The notes below the pieces were generated by a model, which saw nothing but the letters and a program-made list of their open reading frames with translations, ran no database searches and had not been told where the DNA came from. Below, in pieces: positions 25,035-34,170 of a DNA stretch of 64,000 bases. The DNA is from Candidatus Dadabacteria bacterium (GTDB lineage: Bacteria > Desulfobacterota_D > UBA1144 > Nemesobacterales > Nemesobacteraceae), in NCBI GenBank assembly GCA_951812735.1, contig OX638332.1:1186732-1250731 (forward strand), written 5' to 3'. The stretch's first letter is position 1. Each line of letters starts with the position of its first letter. A program made the translations under genes and the position numbers.

Positions 25035-25074
25035 AGAACGAAGAGGGTATACGCAAATCCCGGGGAATCAAGAC

Positions 25075-25449
25075 TCAGGATATGTCGGCAGCGTATTTTT
25101 TAAGATCGGAGAGATCAATGATGCTTAGCACGGATTCGTGGGTCGACTGCAAAAAGACCGGGGGAGCCACGCCGCCGTCGAGGGCCTCTTTCCAGCGAAG
25201 CGCGCAGAGACACCACCTGTCTCCAGGTTGAAGCCCCGAGAAACCGAACTCGGGACGGGGTGTTACAAGGTCGTTTCCCCTGGATTTTGAAAACGCGAGG
25301 AACTCCTCGGTCATCTCCGCGCAGACCAGATGAAGTCCCACGTCCTCAACCGCCGCCCTGCAGCAGCCGTCCCTGAAAAATCCTGTCATCGGGTTCGTGC
25401 TGCACTCTTTCAATTCTTCGCCGAATATGTTTTTCTGTTCCGCTTTCAT
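25075..25449 (-). CDS. DUF2237 family protein
   Basis: 124 residues matching the conserved DUF2237 pattern throughout: NPMTGFFRDGCC, a short link, then HLVCAEMTEEFLAFSKSRGND, LVTPRPEFGFSGLQPGDRWC and LCALRWKEA. The end is APPVFLQSTHESVL. Several cysteines (DGCC, LVCA, WCLC) are conserved in the family. The function is unknown. It lies 40 bases upstream of apgM on the same strand and may be co-transcribed with it. Confidence 0.92.
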   Translation of the reverse strand: MKAEQKNIFGEELKECSTNPMTGFFRDGCCRAAVEDVGLHLVCAEMTEEFLAFSKSRGNDLVTPRPEFGFSGLQPGDRWCLCALRWKEALDGGVAPPVFLQSTHESVLSIIDLSDLKKYAADIS

Positions 25450-25542
25450 CGCGCGCGTTTGTTAGGAGCCCCCCAGCGGGCTGTGCCTTACAAAAATATT
25501 ATATATTGTTACTAGGTTAAGTATATAATTCTGAATCAAAAG

Positions 25543-26832
25543 ATGGCCGATTTCATTCTGAAGGAAAAATCCCGCGCGTTCAGAGGAGAGATGACCCCTC
25601 CCGGGGATAAATCCATTTCCCACAGGGCGATTATCCTGGGCTCCTTGGGGAAGGGGAAAACCAGGGCGAACGGGTTTCTGGCTTCTCAGGACACCCTTGC
25701 TACCGTGAACGCTTTTAGAAGCATGGGGGTCGAGATAAATGTAAACGCCGGAGAAGTGGAAATTTCGGGCAATGGGCTTTTCGGCCTCAGGGAACCCCGA
25801 GAGGCAATAGACGCCGAGAATTCGGGAACGACGGCCAGGCTGCTTGCGGGGATTCTAAGCGCCCAGAACTTCCGATCCACCATCACCGGGGACTCCTCGC
25901 TTCGTCGCCGTCCTATGTCCAGGGTGACCGTTCCGCTTCGCATGATGGGAGCCGGGATATCGGGAGAGGGGGAGACCCTTCCACTTCACATAACGGGCTC
26001 GGAACTTCGGGGGATAGATTACGAGTCCCCCGTGGCAAGCGCGCAGGTGAAATCGTCGCTTCTGCTCGCGGGGCTCTATGCGGCGGGGAGAACCAGCGTA
26101 ACGGAGCCCGAGAGAACCCGGGACCACACGGAAAGAATGCTCCGCCATTTCGGCGTTCCGGTGGAGGCAAGCGGAACCCGTGTTTCGGTAAGCCCGACTG
26201 GGGAATTTCCCGGAACTGAGCTTGAAATCCCTTCCGACATCTCCTCGGCGGCCTTTTTCATCGTTGCCGCGCTTCTAAACCCGGGATCAGAAATCATGGT
26301 AAAAAACGTGGGGCTTAATCCGCTTAGAATGGGGGTGCTTGATATTCTGCGGGAAATGGGGGCCGATATCTCGGTTGAGAACCGCCGTGAGCGCTGCGGA
26401 GAACCGGTAGGGGACGTAATCGCCCGCCACTGCGCCCTAAGAGGCGTACGGGTAGAGGGAGATGCCGTCTCCCGGGCCATAGACGAGCTTCCGGTTATCT
26501 CCGTAGCCGCGTGTTTTGCTGGGGGGGAAACGGTGATAAGCGGGGCCGGGGAACTTCGGGTGAAGGAAACCGACAGGATAAGCGCGATGTCCGGGGAACT
26601 TTCAAAACTCGGCGCGGACATACGGGAGACACGGGACGGCATGGTTATAAACGGGACGGGGGAGCTTTGCGGCGCGCGCTGTGAGAGCCGCGGAGACCAC
26701 CGCGTCGCCATGTCTCTTGCCGTCGCGGCCACGCAGGCCCGCGGAGAGACGGTGATCGGGGACGCCGGGTGCGTTTCCATCTCGTTTCCAGAGTTCTTTC
26801 CGCTTTTCGAGGCGCTCGGAAAACCGAAATGA
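25543..26832 (+). CDS. aroA: 3-phosphoshikimate 1-carboxyvinyltransferase (EPSP synthase)
   Basis: Joins shikimate-3-phosphate and PEP in chorismate synthesis. At 429 residues it has the expected motifs: PPGDKSISHRAIILGSL at the N-terminus, ENSGTTARLLAG, GDSSLRRRPM, SAQVKSSLLLAGLYA, the RVKETDR-type motif in LRVKETDRISAM, and GDHRVAMSLAVAA at the end. TATAAT at 25524-25529 lies 13 bases before the ATG and no Shine-Dalgarno sequence is visible, so the leader is very short. cmk overlaps its 3' end by 4 bases. The aroA-cmk-rpsA order is common in bacteria. Confidence 0.97.
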   Translation: MADFILKEKSRAFRGEMTPPGDKSISHRAIILGSLGKGKTRANGFLASQDTLATVNAFRSMGVEINVNAGEVEISGNGLFGLREPREAIDAENSGTTARLLAGILSAQNFRSTITGDSSLRRRPMSRVTVPLRMMGAGISGEGETLPLHITGSELRGIDYESPVASAQVKSSLLLAGLYAAGRTSVTEPERTRDHTERMLRHFGVPVEASGTRVSVSPTGEFPGTELEIPSDISSAAFFIVAALLNPGSEIMVKNVGLNPLRMGVLDILREMGADISVENRRERCGEPVGDVIARHCALRGVRVEGDAVSRAIDELPVISVAACFAGGETVISGAGELRVKETDRISAMSGELSKLGADIRETRDGMVINGTGELCGARCESRGDHRVAMSLAVAATQARGETVIGDAGCVSISFPEFFPLFEALGKPK

Positions 26833-27509
26833 AGCGAGACGGGGACAACATCGTTACCATAGACGGACCTTCCGGGGTGGGGAAAAGCACCATCGCCAAG
26901 CGGGTCGCCGAGCTGCTCGGTTTTTGGTGTCTTGACACAGGGGCCATGTACAGGGCCGTAGCTCTCAAGGCGGATGAAGCGGCGGTGGATTTGGGTGATT
27001 CCGCCGCGCTCTCGATGCTGCTTTCCGAAACTACCGTGGAATTCGATCCGGCGGGGAGCGTTCTGCTTGACCGCCGCGACGTCTCCAAGCTTATAAGGAC
27101 GGAGCGGATATCATCCCTTTCATCCAGGCTTGCGGAACTTGGTGAAGTGAGGGAATTTCTCGTCGGAATCCAGAGAAAAATCGGTGAGGGCGGAAACATA
27201 GTGGCTGAGGGAAGAGACATGGGCACGTATGTTTTCCCCGGGGCCAAGTACAAGTTCTACCTTGACGCCACGGTTGTCGAGAGAACGAAAAGAAGGTTTC
27301 ATCAAAGCGGGCGAGGTGACTCCGAGGCTTCTCTTTTAGATGTTGAAGCCGAGCTTCGAGAAAGGGACCGCCGCGACACCCTTCGCGCTGAGAACCCGCT
27401 TCGTCCCGCCCCCGATGCCGTGATAATGGACACCACCCGCATGAGCGCCGAGCAGGTTATCTCCAGCATAGTGCTTCGCGTAAAAGACATATCACTTCTT
27501 CACGACTGA
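26829..27509 (+). CDS. cmk: cytidylate kinase
   Basis: Phosphorylates CMP and dCMP. 226 residues with Walker A GPSGVGKST, CLDTGAMYRAVALKA, the CMP-binding ISSLSSRLAELGEVREFL segment, and VAEGRDMGTYVFPGAKYKFYL (two adjoining motifs). ATG 26829 overlaps the aroA stop (ATGA). The longer in-frame extension back to 26769 lies inside aroA and is rejected. Confidence 0.96.
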   Translation: MKRDGDNIVTIDGPSGVGKSTIAKRVAELLGFWCLDTGAMYRAVALKADEAAVDLGDSAALSMLLSETTVEFDPAGSVLLDRRDVSKLIRTERISSLSSRLAELGEVREFLVGIQRKIGEGGNIVAEGRDMGTYVFPGAKYKFYLDATVVERTKRRFHQSGRGDSEASLLDVEAELRERDRRDTLRAENPLRPAPDAVIMDTTRMSAEQVISSIVLRVKDISLLHD

Positions 27510-27603
27510 GAACAAATTTTCTTCTGAAGTCTCTTTTTATTTTCGGCAGTTTTCATGTAACCTTGCCTTTATTAACAAATGACAGCGAAGGCGGCTAAAC
27601 AAA

Positions 27604-29313
27604 ATGATTCAGGATAATGATACTACGGATTCAAATGAAAAAAGCTTTGAGGAGTTGCTTGATGAAAGCATGGAATCGCGCTTAAGCGAACCCGAGAACG
27701 GGGAAATAGCGAAGGGAAGGGTTATAAGGATTGACTCTGACGCTGTTTTCATAGACCTCGGGTTCAAGTTCGAGTGCATAGTTCCCATAAACCAGTTTCT
27801 AAACAAAAACGGCGAATATGAAGTCTCGGTGGGCTCGGAGATAGAGGTGCTGGTCGAAAGACCGAACCCGAACACAGTCAGGGCCTCCAAGCAGAAAGCG
27901 GACCAGCTCAGGGAAAAAAAGGAGATCGAGGAGAAGTTCAAAAACAAAGAGCCCGTCGCCACAAGGATTCTAAACAGAGTGAAGGGCGGTTTTAACTGCG
28001 ATATAGGACAGGGTAGCCCTTTTAAGGTTTTTCTTCCCGGTTCTCAGATCGCTCTGCGGCCGGTTGCGGATTTTGACGAGATGGTTGGCCAGACGATCGA
28101 AACCCGGATTATCCAGAACAACGATAACGGCATAGTCGTATCAAGAAGGGTGATTCTCGAAGAGGAAAGGGAGGAGAAGAGAAAGGAGACTCTTGCTACC
28201 ATCTCAGAAGGCCAGACCGTTTCCGGAAATGTCGTCAAGATAATTGATCCCGGTGCTTTCGTGGACATAGGGGGCATAGAGGGGTTTGTTCCGATAGGGG
28301 AGCTTTCCTGGGGAAGAGTTAGGCACCCGGGAGACGTTCTCAAGGAAGGTCAGGACGTACAGGTCAGGATTCTTAAGCTTGAAATTGAAAACGGGAAAAT
28401 AACCCTCGGAGTGAAGCAGACCACTGAAGACCCGTGGGAGACCATACAGCAAAGATACGATGTCGGCGGCAGAGTCAAAGGGAAAGTGGTTTTCGCGGCT
28501 GAATTCGGCGTGTTCGTCGAGCTTGAACCGGGAATAGAGGGACTCGTGCACGTAAGCGAGCTTTCCTGGGTTAAGAATTTCCGACATCCAAGCGAAGTTG
28601 TTTCCGTCGGAAGCGAAATAGAAGTCGCTGTTTTGGGAATAAAGCCCAGGGAAAGAAGGATTTCGCTTAGCCTCAAGCAGATACAGGAGAACCCTTGGGA
28701 TGAATTCAAGCGGAACAATCCTCCGAATACCAGATTGAGCGGAACCATAAGAAACGTCACTGAACTCGGGGTTTTCGTAGAGGTTGCGCCGGAGATGGTC
28801 GGGCTTGTGCGTCCCGAAAATCTAAGGTGGGAGGGGGAGGTAAGCCCCCTTGAGGTTTTCTCAAGCGAAGACGTCGGAAAGGAAATAGAGCTTGTGATAC
28901 TGAACGTTATCCCGAGGCAGAGAAAAATCGGACTCGGAATAAAGCAGCTTACCCCAGACCCCTGGAACAAGGTGCTTCGGGACTACAAAGTGAACGAGAC
29001 GGTGGTCACTTCCAAGATAGAGGAGATTTTTGATAACGGAGTTACCGTGGCGCTTGCCGACAACGTGAGGGGCTTTTACTCTATCCGTGAATTTCAGGAC
29101 GATGAGTTAAGCCGGGGATCTCTTAAGGTCGGCGACGAGATAAGCGGCTTGGTCACGGGCTTTAACAAGCCCAAACACCAAGTGAACCTCAGTCGCAGGA
29201 GGCTTGAGAAAAAACAGGAAAAAGACACGATGAAAGACTTCGCGTCGTCCCGGCAGGAAAGTTCCTCCAAGCTGGGTGACATCCTGAATGAAAAACTCAA
29301 GGCCCTTGATTGA
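27604..29313 (+). CDS. rpsA: 30S ribosomal protein S1
   Basis: 569 residues with six S1 RNA-binding domains starting near GEIAKGRVIRID (~32), ATRILNRVKGGFNCDIG (~118), GQTVSGNVVKIIDPGAFVDI (~203), GGRVKGKVVFAAEFGVFVEL (~290), TRLSGTIRNVTELGVFVEV (~377) and a degenerate sixth domain (~465). It binds mRNA on the 30S subunit and aids initiation on structured leaders. Its presence shows that SD-poor or leadered messages are also served here. It follows cmk, the standard neighbourhood. Confidence 0.96.
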   Translation: MIQDNDTTDSNEKSFEELLDESMESRLSEPENGEIAKGRVIRIDSDAVFIDLGFKFECIVPINQFLNKNGEYEVSVGSEIEVLVERPNPNTVRASKQKADQLREKKEIEEKFKNKEPVATRILNRVKGGFNCDIGQGSPFKVFLPGSQIALRPVADFDEMVGQTIETRIIQNNDNGIVVSRRVILEEEREEKRKETLATISEGQTVSGNVVKIIDPGAFVDIGGIEGFVPIGELSWGRVRHPGDVLKEGQDVQVRILKLEIENGKITLGVKQTTEDPWETIQQRYDVGGRVKGKVVFAAEFGVFVELEPGIEGLVHVSELSWVKNFRHPSEVVSVGSEIEVAVLGIKPRERRISLSLKQIQENPWDEFKRNNPPNTRLSGTIRNVTELGVFVEVAPEMVGLVRPENLRWEGEVSPLEVFSSEDVGKEIELVILNVIPRQRKIGLGIKQLTPDPWNKVLRDYKVNETVVTSKIEEIFDNGVTVALADNVRGFYSIREFQDDELSRGSLKVGDEISGLVTGFNKPKHQVNLSRRRLEKKQEKDTMKDFASSRQESSSKLGDILNEKLKALD

Positions 29314-29324
29314 CGGGTGGTGAA

Positions 29325-30224
29325 GTGAAAGTCCCTGACCTGAATTTTTTTCTTAAAACTTTCCTCTCCCTTCTGGTCATCTTTATTATCTGCTTCACCG
29401 GAGTCCTCATAGGGGTGCTGATCTTCGATCAGGCCCATAGCCCCGGCGGGGACGGTGTGGCGGTAATAAACGTTGACGGCATAATAATCGACACCGACCC
29501 GTATATTAAAAGCATAAGAAAGATACGGGAAACCGATTCCGTAAAGGCCGTTGTGGTGAGAATAAACTCCCCGGGGGGATCCGTTGCCACTTCCCAGGAA
29601 ATATACGAGGAACTCAAAAGCCTTGGTGAAACGATGCCGGTTTTGGCAAGCATGGGAACGGTCGCGGCTTCTGGGGGTTATTATGTCGCCTGTGCGGCCT
29701 CAGCGATTTATGCGAATCCCGGCACTGTGACCGGGAGCATCGGCGTGATAGCGCAGTTCGCAAGCTACGAGCAACTGCTTAAGTGGGCGAAGTTGGAGGT
29801 CGAGGTGATAAAGAGCGGGGAATTCAAGGATCTTGGTTCGCCGCTTCGAAAGATGCCCGAGGCGGAAAAAGCTTACCTGCAGACATTAATAGACAGCGTC
29901 CACTCCCAGTTCAAAGACACGGTTGCCGAGAGAAGAAACCTGTCTCCGGAGAAAGTCACCTCGCTTTCTGACGGAAAAATATTCACCGGAAGCCATGCGA
30001 AGGAACTTGGCCTAGTTGACCGCATCGGGACTCTTGAGACGGCAATAGCAGAGGCGAGGAGGCTTTCGGGTCTTGATGAGGATTCGTGGATAAAGGAATA
30101 TCCAACGAAGAAAAAGACGCTGTTAGATTTCGTTTTTCCTGAGGCTTTGTCTGAGCACGCAATTTTTGCCTCTCCCGTAAAAACCGGATTCGGTCTCTAC
30201 TACATAGCGGACGTGATTTACTAA
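29325..30224 (+). CDS. sppA: signal peptide peptidase SppA (S49 family)
   Basis: About 299 residues from GTG 29325. One N-terminal transmembrane helix (FLSLLVIFIICFTGVLIGVL) precedes an S49 serine protease domain: VVVRINSPGGSVATSQEIYE, then MGTVAASGGYYVACAA containing the catalytic Ser, and FKDLGSPLRKM with the catalytic Lys. It digests leftover signal peptides in the inner membrane. The length matches the short SppA form that acts as a homo-oligomer. It lies 11 bases after rpsA; TTG 29310 is an alternative start. Confidence 0.93.
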   Translation: MKVPDLNFFLKTFLSLLVIFIICFTGVLIGVLIFDQAHSPGGDGVAVINVDGIIIDTDPYIKSIRKIRETDSVKAVVVRINSPGGSVATSQEIYEELKSLGETMPVLASMGTVAASGGYYVACAASAIYANPGTVTGSIGVIAQFASYEQLLKWAKLEVEVIKSGEFKDLGSPLRKMPEAEKAYLQTLIDSVHSQFKDTVAERRNLSPEKVTSLSDGKIFTGSHAKELGLVDRIGTLETAIAEARRLSGLDEDSWIKEYPTKKKTLLDFVFPEALSEHAIFASPVKTGFGLYYIADVIY

Positions 30225-30484
30225 CTTGGATTTCCGTTTCTGATTTCCGGTTCGGCGAAATGATTTCCCTACGCGCATTTTGTACGGAACCGGTCTGCGG
30301 ACAACACCGAATGCTTTGCATTTTGTAACCGGTCGAGTAAGTCCCGATTCCTATCATGTATCTCTTGTTTTAATCCGATCTACAATGTGTGATGTAACTG
30401 GTATTTTCTCGAAAAACCGATATTCTACAACATGTTCCCGCTAGGTGGGTTGACTGGTATAGCAAACCGTTTTTCAGACAACCG

Positions 30485-30850
30485 ATGAAACACGTAAAAA
30501 GATTTTTTCTGTTGGTCATATGCTGTTTTCTAGCTGTTTTCTTCATCCAGAACCTCGAGATAGCAACGGATGTGTTCAGGATCGAACTTGGTTTTTTCTC
30601 CTATAAATACACTGGGGCAGTTTACAACGCCGGTATAATAGGGGTTTCATTTCTTCTGGGCGCGTTTGTTTTCTTCCTGCTGAGTTTTTCCAGAGGCTGT
30701 TCCAAGAAGTCTGAGTTGAAACGGAGCAGGGAAACTGTAAAGAAACTAGAGGAAAAAATCGGGAAGCTTGAGGTGGAACTTCTGCAGAACAAGTCTGCCG
30801 GCTACCAAGGGCAGTCTTCTCCCCATGAGATGTTCAAGACGCCGAGATGA
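30485..30850 (+). CDS. lapA: LapA-domain (DUF1049) inner membrane protein
   Basis: 121 residues. Two transmembrane helices (FFLLVICCFLAVFFIQN; VYNAGIIGVSFLLGAFVFFLL) frame a short periplasmic loop, followed by a cytoplasmic coiled coil (SKKSELKRSRETVKKLEEKI), as in LapA/YciS. In E. coli LapA works with LapB to control LPS synthesis through LpxC turnover. No lapB is adjacent. It is near rpsA, as in many proteobacteria, and overlaps lipA by ATGA. The 260 bases before it hold no gene I can support. Confidence 0.85.
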   Translation: MKHVKRFFLLVICCFLAVFFIQNLEIATDVFRIELGFFSYKYTGAVYNAGIIGVSFLLGAFVFFLLSFSRGCSKKSELKRSRETVKKLEEKIGKLEVELLQNKSAGYQGQSSPHEMFKTPR

Positions 30851-31821
30851 GATCTGTCATCACTGAAACCCAGGCGCCTGGCCGAGCGGGAATTCGCAAA
30901 AAACCCGAATGGATAAAGGCAAAAATCCCGAGTGGCCAGAATTATATGAGCCTCAGGGGTTTGGTACGCGAACTCGGTCTTCACACCGTGTGCGAGGAGG
31001 CTAAGTGCCCCAATATAGGCGAGTGCTGGGGGGCCGGTACGCTTACCTTCATGATTCTTGGGGATGTCTGCACGAGAAGTTGCGGTTTCTGCCATGTAAA
31101 AACGGGAAAAGGGGGTGAGCTTGACTGGGAGGAACCCGCTAGGGTGGCAAAAGCTGTTGAGGAGCTTCAGAAAAACAACGCGCTGGTGACTCACGTAGTC
31201 ATAACTTCGGTAAACAGGGATGACAGGAATCATGAAAGCGCATGTATATTCGCGCAGACCGTTAATGAAGTGAGGAGCAAGGTTCCGGGCATAAAGATCG
31301 AGGTCCTTATCCCAGATTTTAAGGGGGAGGCCGAAGCGATTGAAAAAGTGATAGAGTCGTCTCCCGATGTTCTGAATCACAATATTGAAACTGTCCCAAG
31401 ACTTTACTCCCTTCCGCAAAAAACCCAGTCGGGAAGGACAAGATCCGTAAGGCCTCAGGCGGTTTACCAAAGATCTCTGGAACTTCTTTCGATGTCCGCG
31501 GGCAGGGGAAATCCCGCAATGCTTACCAAATCGGGCATCATGGTCGGTCTTGGAGAGAGCTACGAGGAGATTATCGAAACGCTTACTGACCTTAAGTGTG
31601 CAGGATGCGACATAGTTACCATAGGACAGTATCTTCAGCCTACGGTTGACCATATACCCGTATCAAGGTTCTATCATCCCGTCGAGTTCGAATCTCTTAA
31701 AAACTACGGGGAAAAGATAGTCGGCATCCCGCATGTGGAAGCCGGGCCTCTTGTGAGAAGTTCCTATCACGCCGAAAAGCAGGTTCTCGAACTTTCACGC
31801 AACATGATGACTGGAACGTGA
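30847..31821 (+). CDS. lipA: lipoyl synthase
   Basis: Radical SAM enzyme that inserts two sulfur atoms into protein-bound octanoyl groups to make lipoyl cofactors. At 324 residues it shows the auxiliary cluster motif CEEAKCPNIGEC (C-x4-C-x5-C), the radical SAM motif CTRSCGFC, and a C-terminal RSSYHA serine motif. All three match LipA. LipB is not nearby. It is translationally coupled to lapA (ATGA overlap). Confidence 0.97.
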   Translation: MRSVITETQAPGRAGIRKKPEWIKAKIPSGQNYMSLRGLVRELGLHTVCEEAKCPNIGECWGAGTLTFMILGDVCTRSCGFCHVKTGKGGELDWEEPARVAKAVEELQKNNALVTHVVITSVNRDDRNHESACIFAQTVNEVRSKVPGIKIEVLIPDFKGEAEAIEKVIESSPDVLNHNIETVPRLYSLPQKTQSGRTRSVRPQAVYQRSLELLSMSAGRGNPAMLTKSGIMVGLGESYEEIIETLTDLKCAGCDIVTIGQYLQPTVDHIPVSRFYHPVEFESLKNYGEKIVGIPHVEAGPLVRSSYHAEKQVLELSRNMMTGT

Positions 31822-32038
31822 AAAGATATTTCCCCTTCCGGACTGAGAATCAGTGGGGAGCTTGCTGACCGCTTCTTCTTAATAACGAACCTTGATCCGA
31901 GAGGAAGTGTTTTAAGTTTTACGGAAGGCGTACAAGTGTCTTTGCGGGGTGGAGAGGGCGTTTCGTTCGATAAAGACTTCTTTGCTCAGGACACATCCCG
32001 TATACGTGTACGGTGAGAATCACTAGAGGGTTCACTGT

Positions 32039-33166
32039 TCAGTTAACGAATTTTCTGAGCTCTTCAGCGATCGCTTCCAGCTTTTCCTCGGAAACCCCGT
32101 ATTCCTCAGAAATTCTTTTTATTTCTCTTGAGGATATCTCGGGAGGAGAAGCAGCGGTTTTCTCCACTACCGGCTCTTGCTTTTCCCTGTCAATGAGAAG
32201 TTTAGCCACATCCCATCGTGAATAGTGGCCTAGGGAATCGAAAATGGCTTTTACAGCTTTTATCTGGTTAGCATAGCAGTCGGCGTAGAGTATCGCATCT
32301 TTTTCGAAATGGGGTTCAAAGAGATATCTGCCGGCGGGATTGACGATTGAGCTTCCCCCGCGGGCCCAGTTACAGTTCATGTGATCCCCATCGCGCACGT
32401 AGTGCCATCTTTCGGGAAAATCATCATCGTCAAGGTAGCCACAGGCGCTCAGCACGAATGCCCCCGACTCAAACGCGTGAACCCTTATTAGCGACTGCAC
32501 TGTGCACCCAGCTCCGGGATCTTCTGTTTCGGCGGCGAGCAGTTTATCATCTCCCCTCCTCCAGTTCCCCGGCCAGACCGCCACGTGAAAATCCTGCCCG
32601 CTGTAAACCATCGCGGCCCTTACGAGCACCATGTGGTTCTCCCAGCAGACAAGGCCTCCTATCCTTCCTATGTCTGTGTCGTAGGTGGCTATGTCGCTCC
32701 CGTCCCCCTGGCCCCAGTAAACTCTCTCGGTGTAGGTCGGCATGAGTTTTCTGTGTCTGCCGAGCACTGTTCCTTCGCGAGATATGAAAAGAAGGGAGTT
32801 GTACACGGTGCGGCTTCCCTTGCGGTCGTCAAGCTCGTTGCAGCCTATCACAACATGGGTGTCGGCTGCGCGGGCGGCTTCCGCGAGCATCTCGGTGTCG
32901 TCCCCGGGAATCACTATGGAGTTATCCTGAAGCGCGATCATGAAGTCGGTCCAGTCATGCGGTGGAGTTTCGTAGCCAATTGTGTAGTAGGCCGGATAGC
33001 CGGGTATGAAGGCCTCGGGGAAAGCGACGAGTTCCGCCCCGTTATCCCCCGCTTCCTTTATTACGAGGCAGGCCTTCTCAAGAGTCCGCTCCTTGTCCAT
33101 GAACACGGGAGCAGCCTGGGCAACTGCGACTTTTACTTTTTCCCTACCACCTAGAACTTTTCTCAT
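32039..33166 (-). CDS. nitrilase (C-N hydrolase, aliphatic nitrilase/cyanide hydratase type)
   Basis: 375 residues. The Glu-Lys-Cys triad is placed in FPEAFIPGYP, HRKLMPTYTERVYWGQGDGS and GLVCWENHMVL. The YWGQGDGS and CWEN signatures are those of true nitrilases rather than amidases. It would hydrolyse nitriles to acids and ammonia in the cytoplasm. A C-terminal extension of ~60 residues is highly charged and ends in a helix (EIKRISEEYGVSEEKLEAI). It lies 22 bases after a small unknown gene on the same strand, which suggests one operon. Confidence 0.93.
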   Translation of the reverse strand: MRKVLGGREKVKVAVAQAAPVFMDKERTLEKACLVIKEAGDNGAELVAFPEAFIPGYPAYYTIGYETPPHDWTDFMIALQDNSIVIPGDDTEMLAEAARAADTHVVIGCNELDDRKGSRTVYNSLLFISREGTVLGRHRKLMPTYTERVYWGQGDGSDIATYDTDIGRIGGLVCWENHMVLVRAAMVYSGQDFHVAVWPGNWRRGDDKLLAAETEDPGAGCTVQSLIRVHAFESGAFVLSACGYLDDDDFPERWHYVRDGDHMNCNWARGGSSIVNPAGRYLFEPHFEKDAILYADCYANQIKAVKAIFDSLGHYSRWDVAKLLIDREKQEPVVEKTAASPPEISSREIKRISEEYGVSEEKLEAIAEELRKFVN

Positions 33167-33188
33167 AAGCCTTGGGCCACAAATGGGC

Positions 33189-33590
33189 TCAGGTTATTAT
33201 CCTGCTTCCGCCCTGAGATCCCCCTTCAGCTTGCTTCTGCTGGTTTTCCCTAGCCCTCGCGTAGACGAGGTCGAAAAGCCTCTGCTTGAAGTCATTGTCG
33301 AAAGCGCACACCCCTGGGATTATGTATCCCATAAGTGCTATCTGGAGAAAATATTCTGTGTTTGCCTTGAGAAAGGACTCGTTTATCTCGCCGCCGTATG
33401 CCTGTGCGAAATTCTGATATATCTGGTTTCCGAGTTCAGTCGCTATCTCTACGACGCTTTTTGACTGACCTGACGACTGATGTGCTGCTACTCCTAGGTT
33501 AAAAGCCATGTTTATGGAGTTCATGAAGTTGTCTGCAACCGTTTCTTCCGAGTTTGTTTCCTCTTGCGGCTTTGTATCTTCTTCTGACAT
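33189..33590 (-). CDS. hypothetical protein upstream of the nitrilase
   Basis: 133 residues from ATG 33590, chosen because GGGAGAG lies just upstream. I do not recognise a family. The N-terminal ~20 residues are acidic and Glu/Thr-rich, and the middle is helical (NSINMAFNLGVAAHQ; SVVEIATELGNQIYQNFAQA). A moderately hydrophobic stretch (YFLQIALMGYIIPGVCAF) follows, and the tail is rich in Gln and Gly. There is no signal peptide. It precedes the nitrilase gene with a 22-base gap and may share its transcript. Confidence 0.7.
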   Translation of the reverse strand: MSEEDTKPQEETNSEETVADNFMNSINMAFNLGVAAHQSSGQSKSVVEIATELGNQIYQNFAQAYGGEINESFLKANTEYFLQIALMGYIIPGVCAFDNDFKQRLFDLVYARARENQQKQAEGGSQGGSRIIT

Positions 33591-33683
33591 TTTATCTCTC
33601 CCGTTATTTTGTATGGTTAAATCATCCAGCCGTATTATACTATATTGCTGGTTTGATTTTAACAATTTTGCTGGAGGAAAATC

Positions 33684-34157
33684 ATGAAAGCAGACCACCT
33701 TATACAAAGACTCGGACTGAAAAAACTTCCAGGGGAAGGAGGATACTACAAGGAAACTTACAGAAGCGACGAAATGGCTGGAGACGACCGCAATCTCTCA
33801 ACCGCTATTTATTACCTGATAACTTTCGAGGCGAATTCCAAGATGCACAGGGTGAGTTCGGACGAAATTTTCCATTTTTACTTCGGCGATCCTGTCCAGC
33901 TTCTTCTTCTATATCCGACGGGGGAGTCGAGGGTAGTGGTCATGGGTGACAATATCCCCTCAGGTCAGAAACCCCAGCTAATCGTTCCCAAGGGGACATG
34001 GCAGGGCGCCATGGTGGTGGAGGGGGACTACGGATACGCTTTTATGGGGGCTACAATGGCTCCTGGGTTTGAGTTTAAGGATTTCGAGCTCGGCGCGCAG
34101 GATAGTCTTATGCTGAGGTTCCCCCAGCACGAAACCCTGATACGGGAGCTTACCTAA
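33684..34157 (+). CDS. cupin protein of the DUF985 family
   Basis: 157 residues with the DUF985 signature: LGLKKLPGEGGYYKETYRS at the N-terminus, TAIYYLIT, SSDEIFHFYFGDP with cupin metal-type residues, VPKGTWQGA and GYAFMGATMAPGFEF. The fold is a single RmlC-like cupin barrel. The function of the family is unknown, though sugar-epimerase-like roles have been proposed. GGAGG precedes the ATG. A DCC-family gene follows 13 bases after its stop codon. Confidence 0.92.
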   Translation: MKADHLIQRLGLKKLPGEGGYYKETYRSDEMAGDDRNLSTAIYYLITFEANSKMHRVSSDEIFHFYFGDPVQLLLLYPTGESRVVVMGDNIPSGQKPQLIVPKGTWQGAMVVEGDYGYAFMGATMAPGFEFKDFELGAQDSLMLRFPQHETLIRELT

Positions 34158-34170
34158 ACGGGAGAGAGAG

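Noticed and set aside
31998..32015. Near-palindrome CCGTATACGTGTACGG between lipA and nitrilase
   Set aside because: Short, imperfect, between convergent genes, with no T-run and no repeat elsewhere noticed.
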